Shown here: positions 14,393 through 26,471 of the stretch, piece by piece
How the letters are laid out: the number at the start of each line of letters is the position of its first letter
Numbering within the stretch: the first letter of the stretch is position 1
NCBI GenBank assembly: GCA_034769895.1
Contig: CM068367.1
Coordinates: 112,948,654-113,012,653 of the forward strand
Origin: Magicicada septendecula
Lineage: Eukaryota; Arthropoda; Insecta; Hemiptera; Cicadidae
Direction: 5' to 3'
Length of the DNA stretch: 64,000 nucleotides
Notes under the pieces: model-generated
Told to the model about the DNA's origin: nothing
Seen by the model: the letters and a program-made list of their open reading frames with translations, nothing else
Databases searched by the model: none
Translations under genes and position numbers: made by a program

Positions 14393-15489
14393 CAAACCAT
14401 AACAGCTGCCAGTTCAAACAGAATCAAACAATTTTTTGCATACAGCCCTGAATTGTAGAGTTCTCAGGAGTTATTGTTTTTGGTGAAGATCGGTTAAGGG
14501 AAAGGGGTAGTTTACCGGCAACGTTTTATGTTTTACAAGGTTATCTTCTATGGCAAACGACAAGAGCCGCAAATTCAAACAGAATCAAATAATTTTCTGT
14601 ATACAGCCCTGATTTGTAGTGTACTCAAGACCTGTTGTTTTGGTGAAGATCGGTTAAGGGAAAGGGGTAGTTTACCTACAACGTTTTTTATCAAGGGTAA
14701 TTTTTTCTACGGCATACGATAACAGCCGCAAATTCAAACAGAATCATATAATGTTTTGGATACAGCCCTGAATTGTGGAGTTGTCAAGATCTGTTGGTTT
14801 TGGTGAAGATCGGTTAATGGAAGGGGGTAGTTTACTTTAAAACATTTTATGTTTCAATATGGGTAATTTTTTCTATGACGAACGATAACTGCCGTAAATT
14901 CAAACAAAATCAACTACTTTTTTGCATACCTTTTTGAATTATACAGAGCTCAAGGTCTGTTGATTTTAATGAAGATCGGTTAAGGAAAAGGGGTAGTTTA
15001 CCTGCAACGTTTTATGTTTTAACGAGGGTAATTTTTTCTATGACGAATGATAACTGCCGTAAATTCAAAGAGAATCAAATAATGATTTGCATACAGCCCT
15101 GAATTGTAGATTTCTCAGGACCTATTGTTTTTGGTGAAGATCGGTTAAGGGAAAGGGGTAGTTTACCAGCAACGGTTTATGTTTTGACAATGGTGTTTTC
15201 TATGGCAAACAATAAGAACCGCAAATTCAAACAGAATCAAATAATTTTTTGCATACGGTCCTGAATTGTAGAGTACTCAAGGCCTATTGTTGGTGAAGAT
15301 CGGTTAATAGAAAAGGGTAGTTTACCTGCAACGTTTTATGTTTTAACAAGTGTAATTTTTTCTATGACGAACGGTAACTGCCGCACATTCAACAGAATCA
15401 AATAATTTTTTGCATACATCCGTGAATTGTAGGGAACTCAAGGCCTTTTCATTTTGGTGAAGATCGGTTAAGGGGAAGCGGTAGTTTAC

Positions 15490-15732
15490 CAGCAACCTTT
15501 TACGTTTTAACAAGTGCAAAGTACAAACAAATTCATGTAAACTTTTTCTAACAATGGTAATTGTTAAAAATAAAATAATTTTGTTGCCAGGCAATAAAAT
15601 TATAATGTTTTCATTTTAATTTAAAACATGTATGAGAGTAAATATATCCTTCGTGGCAGGCAAGCATATCTCAATTATGTAATGTTTACGTTTCCATTTT
15701 ATTATTGTGGTTACCGCAATAAAAAGGCTGGC

Positions 15733-15801
<69 letters not shown>

Positions 15802-16295
15802 CGTGTTATTTCTGGCCTCATTCATGTTTATTTTCGTACATTTGCACGCTTTTTAAATGGAAATTGCCAAAACCCACACCACCACAACGCGCACAAGCCA
15901 AAAAAGTGTCCAGCGTGGATAGCGATTTGCTTCCTGTGGTTCGCTGGGCAGTGTAACTGCACGTGTTTACAGAGGAACGGTTCATAGACAGACTTTTCGT
16001 CTTTAGGGAATGAACCCTCTGCAAGATGCTCAGGGTCCATGCGTGACTTCGGTGCGCTCCTTCTTTTCCGCGTGTTTGTTCTGTGAAACGTACACTGTAG
16101 ATTCGCAACTTTACTCTGAGGAACGCTCAATAGGGGATGTTGAAAATTTTTGTCCACGGTGTGCCCTCATACAGACTAAACCTGCTCTGCTGTTTTGATT
16201 ACGGACATCATAATATTAAAACTTTGGAAACTTGAGCACTACTTAATAGAGACCAAACATTAACTTTTACAAGCCATTAATTTCATGCATATTTT
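15490..16295 (+). repeat. cassette A copy 3
   Basis: The most diverged A copy (TTATTATTGTGGTTACCGCA before the tract; GCCAAAACCCACACCACCAC after). It contains a (CA)n tract at 15733-15798 and the ATGAACCCTCTGCAAGATGC block shared with the other A copies. Confidence 0.88.
15733..15798. repeat. (CA)n microsatellite, about 66 bp
   Basis: Pure CA run at the same cassette position as the other three. Confidence 0.97.
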
Positions 16296-16594
16296 TATAT
16301 GTGTACTACATTATCGGCAACAAAGAAATAGTTTGTTGTAAAAATTCCTTTCGGGCAGTTTGGCCAAGGTCCAATGTTTTATGAAAAACCAGACGTTTCA
16401 GCAGTGCCATCGCCTACCATCATCAGTGAAAATCGAATGCGCTAACTGGAGGTGGTATACGTTGGTGACCACAGTACTGTGGTTCAGGCTGAAGAAAGAA
16501 GTAATTTCTGTGGAAACATTTTATTTCAAAAATGATTTTAAATAGACATCTTAGAACATGGAAGTCATGTACGGATCTCCATACCGATATTTCA
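16296..16594 (+). repeat. cassette B copy 6, intact hammerhead-like core
   Basis: Minus-strand positions 16426-16396 read CTGATGA ... GAAACGTC, keeping the core though the stem is weaker than in copy 2. Ends at TCTCCATACCGATATTT. Confidence 0.83.
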
Positions 16595-16640
16595 AAAAAG
16601 TGTGTGTGTGTGTGTGTGTGTGTGTGTCTGTAGATTTTTT
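16595..16640 (+). mobile_element. remnant of Helitron-like terminal module
   Basis: CAAAAAAGTGTGTG... followed by (GT)n and GTCTGTAGATTTTTTTC joins cassette B to satellite. The hairpin and most of the spacer are missing, but the microsatellite-to-satellite junction is the one seen at 5250 and 11335, so this looks like an internal deletion of the module. Confidence 0.5.
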
Positions 16641-17929
16641 TCTATGGCAAACGATAACAGCCGCAAATTCAAACAGAAACAAATAATTTTTGCATACAGC
16701 CCTGATTTGTAGATTACTCACGACCTATTGTTTTTGGTGAAGTTCGGTTGAGGGAAAGGGGTAGTTTACCTGCAACATTTTTTTTTTATCAGGGGTAATT
16801 TTTTTTCTATGCCAAACGATAACAGCCGCAAATTCAAACAGAATCAAATAATGTTTCGCATACAGCCCTGAATTGTAGAGTTCTCAAGACCTATTGTTTA
16901 TGGTGAAGATCGGTTAAGGGAAAGGGGTAGTTTACCTCCAAAGTTTTATGTTTTAACAAGGGTATTTTCTATGGAAAACGATAAAAGCCGCAAATTCAAA
17001 CAGAATCAAATATGGTTTTACATACGTTCCTCAATTTTAAGAGACTGAAGTGTTGTTGATTTTTGTGACGATCGGTTAAGTGAAAGGGGTAGTTTACCAG
17101 CCACATTTTATGTTTTAACAAGGGTAATTTTATTTTTATGACGAATGATAACTGCCACATATTCAAAGAGAATCAAATAATTTGTTGCATACGCTCCTGA
17201 ATTGTAAAAACGGAAGGTCTATTGATTTTGGTGAAGATCGGTTAAGGGAAAGGGTTAATGTATCTGCCACTTTTAATGTTTTAACAAGAGTAATTATTTC
17301 TATGACGAACGATAACTGCCGCACATTCAAACAGAATCAAATAATGTTTTGCACGCTTCCCTGAATTGTAGAGGACTCAAGACTTATTGATTTTGGTGAA
17401 GATCAGTTAAGAGAAAGGGGTAGTTTACCTGCAACGTTTTATGTGTTAACAAGGTTAACTTTGACGAACGATAACTGCCGTAAATTCAAACATAATAAAA
17501 TACGTTTTTGCATACATCCCTAAGTTGTAGAGAACGCAAGGCTTGTTGATTTTGGTGAAGATCGGTTAAGGGAAAGGGGTAGTTTACCTGCAACGTTTTA
17601 TGTTTTAAAAGGGTAATTTTATTTTTATGACGAATGATAACTGCCGCATATTCAAAGAGAATCAAAGAATTTTTCGCATACAGCCCTGATTTGTAGAGTT
17701 TTCAAGATCTGTTGTTTTTGGTGAAGTTCGGTTAAGGGAAAGGGTTAGTTTACCTGCAATGTTTTATGTTTTAACAAGGGTAATTTTTTTCTATGACGAA
17801 CGATAACTGCCGCATATTCAAACAGAATCAAATAGTTTTTTGCATACGTCATTGAATTGTAGAGAGCTCAAGGCGTTTTGATTTTGGTGAAGATCGGTTA
17901 AGGGGAAGGGGTAGTTTACCTGCAACCTT

Positions 17930-19045
<1,116 letters not shown>

Positions 19046-19349
19046 TATATGTGTACAACGTTATCGGCAACAAAGAAGTAGTTTTTGTTAAAATTCCTTC
19101 CCGGGATATTTGGCCGTAGTCCAATGTTTTCTACAAAACCAGACGTTTCGGCAATGCCATCGACTTCCATCATTAGTGAAAATCGAGTGCGATAACGTGA
19201 GGTGGTATACGTTAGTGACCACAGTACTGTGGTTAAGGCTGAAGCAGTAAATAGAAAGAAGTAGTTTATATTAAAATATTTCATTTCGAATATGATTTTA
19301 AATATAAATCTTAGAACATGGAAGTCCTGTATGGTTCTCCATACCGATA
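19046..19349 (+). repeat. cassette B copy 7
   Basis: Same content as copy 4. The hammerhead-like box is changed to CTAATGA on the minus strand. Joins satellite directly at CCGATATTTTTTTATGGC without a terminal module. Confidence 0.85.
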
Positions 19350-19984
19350 TTTTTTTATGGCAAACGATAACAGCCGCAAATTCAAACAGAATCAAATGAT
19401 TATTTGCATAAAGCCCTAAATTGTAGAGTTCTCAAGACCTATTGTTTTTGGTGAAGATCGGTTAAAGGAAAGGGGTAGTTTACCTGCAACATTTTATGTT
19501 TTATCAAGGGTATTTTCTATGTCAAACGATAACAGCCGCAAATTCAAACAGAATCAAATGATGTTTTGCATACAGCCCTGTATTGTAGAGTTCTCAATAC
19601 CTGTTCGTGTTGGTGAAGATCGGTTAAGGGAAAGGGGTAGTTTACCTGCAACATTTTATGTTTTAACAAGGGTAAATTTTATATGACGAACGATAACTGC
19701 CGTAAATTCAAACAGAATCAACTACGTTTTTTCATACCTTTTTGAACTAAAGAGAACACAAGGTCTGTTGATTTTGTTGACGGTCGGTTAAGGGAAAGGG
19801 GTAGTTTATCAGCAACCTTTTATGTTTTAAAAAGCGTAATTATTTTATGACGAACGATAACTGCCGAAAATTCAAAGAGAATATAATTTTTTGCACACTT
19901 TTCTGATTTGTAGAGTACTCAAGGTCTGTTGATTTTGGTGAAGTTCGGTTAAGGGAAAGGGGTAGTTTACCTGAAACATTTTAT

Positions 19985-20467
19985 GATTTAACAAGAGTAA
20001 AGTACTTAATTTTTATAAATAAATATCCTGATAAGAACCTCATAATAATCCACTGTAGAAACGTAGATGAAATATCTATAAATGAAGAGGTTAGGTGAAC
20101 GGGGTGGGGGTTATTTTCTATTATTAAAATTTATAGTTGATGGTGGAGGGGAGAATTTTTATATGTGTACTACGTTATCGGCAACAAAGAAGTAGTTTTT
20201 TGTTAAAATTGCTTCCCAGGCTGTTTAGTCGTAGTCCAATGTTTTCTGCAAAACCAGACTTTACGGCAGTGGCATCGACTGCCGTCATCAGTGAAAATCG
20301 AGTGCGAAAACGTGAGGTGGTATACGTTTGTGACCACAGTACTGTGGTTAATGCTGAAGCAATAAGTAGAGAGACGTAGTTTCTATGGAAATATTTCATT
20401 TCGAATATGATTTTAAATATAAATCTTAGAACATGGAAGTCATGTATGGTTCTCCATACCGATATTT
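19985..20467 (+). repeat. cassette C+B copy 8
   Basis: AGTAAAGTACTTAATTTTT leader, then B. The minus strand keeps CTGATGA and a six-pair CGGCAG/CTGCCG stem, but GAAA is altered to TAAA. Followed by the terminal module. Confidence 0.85.
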
Positions 20468-20612
20468 ACTTCCATGTTCCTTAAGGAGATGGAAGTATGG
20501 TGATGGCAAAAAAAATCGTGTTCGAGATTATTGCAGATTCTGATTGTACTACACTCAAAACATGAAAAAAAGTCATTTTTCGAAAAGTGTCTGTCTGTCT
20601 GTCTGTCTTAGA
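20468..20612 (+). mobile_element. Helitron-like 5' terminal module, copy 4
   Basis: Hairpin (ACTTCCATGTTCC...GGAGATGGAAGT), conserved spacer, (GTCT)n at about 20588-20609, then satellite. The outer flank CCGATATTT is the same as at 5110 and 11182, so the composite was probably amplified together. Confidence 0.7.
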
Positions 20613-21156
20613 TTTTTTTCTATGGCAAACGATAACAGCCGCAAATTCAAACAGAACGAAAAATTTTTTGCATACAGTCCTGATTTGTAGAGTACTCAAG
20701 ACCTATTGTTTTTGGTGAAGATCGGTTAAGGGGAAGGGGTAGTTTACCGGAAACATTTTATATTTTAACAAGGGTATTTCCTATGGCAAACGATAAAAGC
20801 CGCAAATGTAAACAGAATCAAATAATGTTTTGTTTACAGCCCTGAATTGTAGTGTTCTCAAGATCTGTTGATTTTGATAAAGATCGGTTAAGGGAAAGGG
20901 GTAGTTTACCTGCAACGTTTTATGTTTTAAAAGAGTATTGTCTATGGCAAACGATAAGAGCCACAAATTCAAACAGAATCAAATAAGTTTTTGCATACAG
21001 CCCTGTTTTGTAGAGTACTCAAGACCTATTGTTTTTGGTGAAGATCGGTTAAGGGAAAGTGGTAGTTTACCAGCCACGTTTTTTGTTTTAACAAGGGTAT
21101 TTTCTATGGCAAACGATAACAGCCGCAAATTCAAACATAATCAAATAATATTTTGT

Positions 21157-21160
21157 TTAC
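21157..21160. other. left target-site duplication TTAC
   Basis: TTAC just left of the terminal repeat is repeated at 26468-26471. Joining the two flanks restores a normal satellite unit (TTTTGTTTAC + AACCCTGAATTG), which shows the empty site. Confidence 0.75.
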
Positions 21161-21274
21161 TATAACATCTTCTCTAGTGTTATAACTTGGGGAACCCGAA
21201 ATAATTGGTTCTGCCAATTATTCAGGCTGCCTTATTCGACGAGCTGAAATTTAATCAAAACAACACAGAGTAAA

Positions 21275-21283
21275 TATAAAAGG
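21275..21283 (+). promoter_or_regulatory. TATA box in terminal repeat
   Basis: TATAAAAGG on the plus strand, about 115 bp into the repeat, conserved at the same offset in the right copy (about 25002). It suggests plus-strand transcription but is not proof of it. Confidence 0.45.
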
Positions 21284-21766
21284 AATCAGGGAATGGGAAA
21301 ACTGTTGATTTATGTACTCAGTATATGTGTGCAACAAGAAGACTTCGCTTTATTAAAAATTTGAAAAAATAACAATTACTCAAAAGATAGATCCCATGAC
21401 ATTACTAATTGAATTATTAAAGTTATTTGAATTCTTTATATAAACTTTGGGATCACAACAGATTTTATTTAGCTATACCACGGATCCGGGTAACCTTAGG
21501 TATTTTGTCATCAAACTTTTAATTATATTCAATTCATGATATTAGCTTGCAAGACCTTTAGTTTTATGCTTCATTATTATTCCATTTGAAGAATGGTATT
21601 AATTATACTACGATACATTAAGATTTAAACTGTTACAATGTATGATGTCTGAATAGTTACATTAAATTCTTAGAGTTAATTCTTTTTAATCTTTACAAGT
21701 TTAATCGTCTCTGAAAAGTCTCTCTTTTAAAGTGTATTGTGTTACAATTATAATTATTATTTATTC

Positions 21767-21787
21767 CTCGATAGACGTGCTATCGAG
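21767..21787. other. perfect hairpin in terminal repeat
   Basis: CTCGATAG / CTATCGAG with a five-base loop ACGTG. Identical in the right repeat at 25494-25514. Confidence 0.85.
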
Positions 21788-22476
21788 TCACCTTTAATTT
21801 GGTATGTAGAAATTTCCTCCGGGAGTGTCCGTCTTGGGAATCCTTAAAAGCGTCGTCCTCATCTAGGTCTGGTCTTAGTCATTAAAGGCTTAAACGTCTG
21901 CAGTCTAGGTCGAACCTTCTACGATGGTAGGCGTAGATCTTTGATGTCTCGAAATGCATCTTCTGTCGGGTCTACTAGAGTTGCAAATTCTGGTAGTTCA
22001 CATCTCCGGGTAGGATGTTGAAAAGTGTCGTCAGTTGGTGAAGTTAGCAGTCATCGTTATTAATACTCGTACCTTTGTAGACACATATTTCTTCTTGTTA
22101 CCACGTTTCTGATTTTTAATTACTGTTACATGTTACACTCTTTTGTGTAGCAGTTAATAAACTACATTTGAAATAAGCCAAACTAACAACAAATCACACA
22201 ACATTCCAACAGAGCTTTTGCTCGTGCGTGTGCACTGCTTGGAGTCTTCATAGCGAGAGAGATTTTTCGCCCGCTTCCACTGGTACTGCATAAGAGGTAG
22301 TGGGGTGTTTATTCCGCGAGAATATAGTCCCTGTCTCTCTCTAAATAAACCTTTTTATTTATACAAACTATCCTTAGATAAAAATACATAATTTAAATGA
22401 GTAGTCTTAGTGACTATCTGTGTCTTCAGATTCTTTAATTATTAACATTAGTTTTTTATTTTATTCATAATTACAG

Positions 22477-22512
22477 AAGACTCGGAAATCATGTCGAGTC
22501 CGGAATCAACAG
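22477..22512 (+). other. candidate micro-exon 1
   Basis: Preceded by a pyrimidine/AT-rich acceptor ending TTACAG and followed by donor GTAGGC. Contains an ATG at 22491 opening MSSPEST. A second candidate exon lies at 22968-23018. Splicing is inferred from signals only. Confidence 0.3.
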
Positions 22513-22736
22513 GTAGGCGCCTGATAGCAAGCAAGGGTTAAATACGACAATAATAATTATTTACAATATGCCTCTTTATTACAGTTTCTTTGCCCTTATT
22601 AATTACTTCTTCCTTTCACACTTAGTACCTACATGTTTTTATTATTATTGTGAGATTTAAATGGTTAATGGCTCGCAACCTTAATTTTTTTTTTATTTCT
22701 TTCTTTTTAATAATGGTTACAATTTAAATCGTCACA

Positions 22737-24887
22737 TACTCCGCCTCTTAACCAACACAGACTCCTGAAAATATGGTCAGTAACGTACCGAGAGTATGCT
22801 TGCGGGCGTACCGTGTGATTATTTATTATTATTAGTGCAAGGTTTGTTTTTTCCTTTTTTTTTCTCTTTAAATGATCTTGTTCTCATTTAAATGATCCCC
22901 TTCATGAAATTCCCTTTATCTCACTTCTTACAGTACTAACTTATAATACTAATTTCCCTAATTTCAGTAACTCACAATATCGTGGCCCGACTGACATCAG
23001 CTTACTCTAACTCTACAGGTTAGCTTTCAGCATTCATAAATGAACTGTTGGCACCTTTTTGCCTCATCATTATCCTTTTCAGCCGGCGCCGTTGTGACTA
23101 GTTACTTTACATGTATATAATTCTATCTTGATTATATACCATAGACTTACTTCTAAAATAATCTAAAGAGGATCCCATACTCCACTCTAGATTATAGTTA
23201 CTTGAGAGAAGCGGAATCTCACGACGGTAACTCTTATTATCTCTTTAACAATAACTAGACAAACTATGCGGAAGGGGAGACACTTTACACAATCCATTGT
23301 ATTTCACGCGCGGTGGTATTCATTGTTTAGGGAGGCCACCGTTTATACAATAGGGAGGGTGCGTGGCTGCTAACTACAATACTGAACACGCTTTATTCTC
23401 TCTAACTTGCCACAACTGGGGTGTTCACGATATGCAACTATACTTTTATTATTATTTACCTTTCACTTATTTACTGCTACACGTTACACAAATTTGTTTA
23501 ACTTAAGATTTATTCTGCCTTATTATTATTCACTTATTATTACTTTAGGGGTTTAAAAAAAACTTACCTCGAATTATTCCCTATCGACTTACCATATTTA
23601 TTTAGAACGTTTATTTACTTTGTTTTTTTTTTATTTGGCTCAGTTTACAAGGTTACTGATTTGGGACATGGGGTTTAATTTTTTTATTTAACAAGGGAGG
23701 GTTAACTACGTCATTTATTCATTTGAAATTTAAGTAATAATATTATTTGCTCTACTATACTATACACAATTATTTCCTACACACTTTAGTACATGGTAAA
23801 CATCTATTAACAGTTATTATTATTCTATTAACAGTTATTAACATTAGCATTAAATTCTATTTAAACGATCAGCTGTTTCGCTGGAATGTAGGTCAGACGA
23901 GTTTTAAACAATGGCATTGTTTTGTTTACAAAGGGGGACTCAACTAGAGGGTGAATGCATTGTCTCACTCAACTTGGGGTAGGGTGACAAGGACAGTTCA
24001 GTACAGGCGAGAACAGGAAATTTACAGGTCTCATTTTGTTTACAAACCGACAGGTTGATGAATGAACTTTTGACAAGCGCGTACCTGCTGTTATATCGTA
24101 TTCTTGGGGCGTCTTTAGTTAACATGATGTTCATTCCTATATCTAAATAATAATTAACTTACTTATTTATAAAACTATTATAATAACTATTATCGTTTAA
24201 TTTTATTTAAGATTTTAGACACATTTTAAAGTACACGAGTGAATAAATCAACAGCTTATGGTCTGGGTTAATCGGGACACAATTACTGCTTAAACAACAC
24301 AAGTCACCAAAAAAATTTTTTTTTTTTACTAATTAGCAGCAAAATTTCAACAAATTAGCAGAGTGGCGCAATTTAATAATAAAATTATTTACTTTTTTTT
24401 TTTTAATTTTCAACAATGTCTGAAATCTTTTGTTACTGGGCAAGGGGTCACACACTTTGTAATACAATAGAGGGAGGTGATGTATTGTCTAACTCGAGGT
24501 GGCAGAGCGTAACAAAGGGATAGTTTGGTACAAGCGGGAACAGGTCATTTTCTTGTCTGAGATTGTCGTTAAACAGACAAGTTGGGGAATGCATTTTTAA
24601 ACAGGTATTACCCTGGGCTTACAATGTTTAAATAATTATTATATTATATTTAAATATCCTTACCTTATATATCATGGTTATTATATTATATTATATTATT
24701 ACGCCACATAATGATTATAAAAACACATTATCCTAATTCTGATTTTACTTACTTTAATTCTTCCTTTTGCGTATTTTAAATTAACATTCATAGAGTGAAT
24801 AATTCTACCACATATTAAATGACAAACACAGAGTATTTTATTTTGCTAAATATCATTTATTCAGCAATTAAGCAGAGTTGCGCAATT
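22737..24887. other. interior of the LTR-type element, non-coding
   Basis: AT-rich, longest open frames under 70 codons and without recognisable domains. Holds three diverged copies of an internal segment of about 180 bp (roughly 23250-23420, 23925-24110, 24435-24610), recognisable by ACAATAGGGAGGG / AATAGAGGGAGGTGATG / CTAGAGGGTGAATGCATTG-type stretches followed by GTACAAGCGGGAACAGG or its variants. Confidence 0.6.
22968..23018 (+). other. candidate micro-exon 2
   Basis: Acceptor CCCTAATTTCAG, 51 bases, donor GTTAGC. Joined to candidate exon 1 the reading frame stays open (phase 1 in, phase 1 out) and reads VTHNIVARLTSAYSNST. A further acceptor CCTTTTCAG at about 23074-23082 would add a short tail ending in a stop near 23121. 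Confidence 0.3.
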
Positions 24888-26467
24888 TATAACATCTTCT
24901 CTAGTGTTATAACTTGGGGAACCCGAAATAATTGGTTCTGGCAATTATTCAGGCTGCCTTATTCGACGAGCTGAAATTTAATCAGAACAACACAGAGTAA
25001 ATATAAAAGGAATCAGGGAATGGGAAAACTGTTGATTTATGTACTCAGTATATGTGTGTAACAAGAAGACTTCGCTTTATTAAACATTTGAAAAAATAAC
25101 AATTACTCAAAAGATAGATCCCATGACATTACTAATTGAATTATTAAAGTTATTTGAATTCTTTATATAAACTTTGGGATCACAACAGATTTTATTTAGC
25201 TATACCACGGATCCGGGTAACCTTAGGTATTTTGTCATCAAACTTTTAATTATATTCAATTCATGATATTAGCTTGCAAGACCTTTAGTTTTATGCTTCA
25301 TTATTATTCCATTTGAAGAATGGTATTAATTATACTACGATACATTAAGATTTAAACTGTTACAATGTATGATGTTTGAATAGTTACATTAAATTCTTAG
25401 AGTTAATTCTTTTTAATCTTTACAAGTTTAATCGTCTCTGAAAAGTCTCTCTTTTAAAGTGTATTGTGTTACAATTATAATTATTATTTATTCCTCGATA
25501 GACGTGCTATCGAGTCACCTTTAATTTGGTATGTAGAAATTTCCTCCGGGAGTGTCCGTCTTGGGAATCCTTAAAAGCGTCGTCCTCATCTAGGTCTGGT
25601 CTTAGTCATTAAAGGCTTAAACGTCTGCAGTCTAGGTCGAACCTTCTACGATGGTAGGCGTAGATCTTTGATGTCTCGAAATGCATCTTCTGTCGGGTCT
25701 ACTAGAGTTGCAAATTCTGGTAGTTCACATCTCCGGGTAGGATGTTGAAAAGTGTCGTCAGTTGGTGAAGTTAGCAGTCATCGTTATTAATACTCGTACC
25801 TTTGTAGACACATATTTCTTCTTGTTACCACGTTTCTGATTTTTAATTACTGTTACATGTTACACTCTTTTGTGTAGCAGTTAATAAACTACATTTGAAA
25901 TAAGCCAAACTAACAACAAATCACACAACATTCCAACAGAGCTTTTGCTCGTGCGTGTGCACTGCTTGGAGTCTTCATAGCGAGAGAGAGATTTTTCGCC
26001 CGCTTCCACTGGTACTGCATAAGAGGTAGTGGGGTGTTTATTCCGCGAGAATATAGTCCCTGTCTCTCTCTAAATAAACCTTTTTATTTATACAAACTAT
26101 CCTTAGATAAAAATACATAATTTAAATGAGTAGTCTTAGTGACTATCTGTGTCTTCAGATTCTTTAATTATTAACATTAGTTTTTTATTTTATTCATAAT
26201 TACAGAAGACTCGGAAAAAAACATGTCGAGTCCGGAATCAACAGGTAGGCGCCTGATAGCAAGCAAGGGTTAAATACGACAATAATAATTATTTACAATA
26301 TGCCTCTTTATTACAGTTTCTTTGCCCTTATTAATTACTTCTTCCTTTCACACTTAGTACCTACATGTTTTTATTATTATTGTGAGATTTAAATGGTTAA
26401 TGGCTCGCAACCTTAATTTTTTTTTATTTCTTTCTTTTTAATAATGGTTACAATTTAAATCGTCACA
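24888..26467. repeat. right terminal direct repeat (LTR)
   Basis: Second copy of 21161-22736 at an offset of 3727 bases, ending CGTCACA directly before the TTAC target duplication and satellite. High identity to the left copy implies recent insertion. Confidence 0.9.
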
Positions 26468-26471
26468 TTAC
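26468..26471. other. right target-site duplication TTAC
   Basis: Repeats 21157-21160; followed by AACCCTGAATTGTAGAGTTC, the continuation of the interrupted satellite unit. Confidence 0.75.

Larger units (their letters stand above)
21161..22736. repeat. left terminal direct repeat (LTR)
   Basis: Starts TATAACATCTTCTCTAGTG and ends GTCACA. Matches 24888-26467 with only about ten visible differences (for example a GAGA slippage near 22256, the GGAAATCATG versus GGAAAAAAACATG change near 22485, and T-run length). Contains TATAAAAGG at 21275-21283 and an eight-pair hairpin at 21767-21787. Confidence 0.9.
21161..26467. mobile_element. 5.3-kb non-coding LTR-type element inserted in satellite
   Basis: Two direct repeats of about 1576 and 1580 bp flank a 2151-bp interior. 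The element splits one satellite unit and is bordered by TTAC on both sides. No gag, protease, reverse transcriptase, RNase H or integrase motif is readable in any frame of the interior, so it fits a large non-autonomous LTR derivative (LARD-like). Orientation is unsettled. On the minus strand the repeats start TG and a purine run (AAGAGGCGGAG, minus strand of 22738-22752) abuts one of them, like a polypurine tract. On the plus strand there is a good TATA box and exon-like splice signals. No clear primer-binding site was found on either strand. Confidence 0.75.

Noticed and set aside
21161..26467. Coding retrovirus-like element (gag/pol) between the direct repeats
   Set aside because: I looked for protease, RT (YxDD), RNase H and integrase motifs in the interior on both strands and found none; longest frames are under 70 codons.
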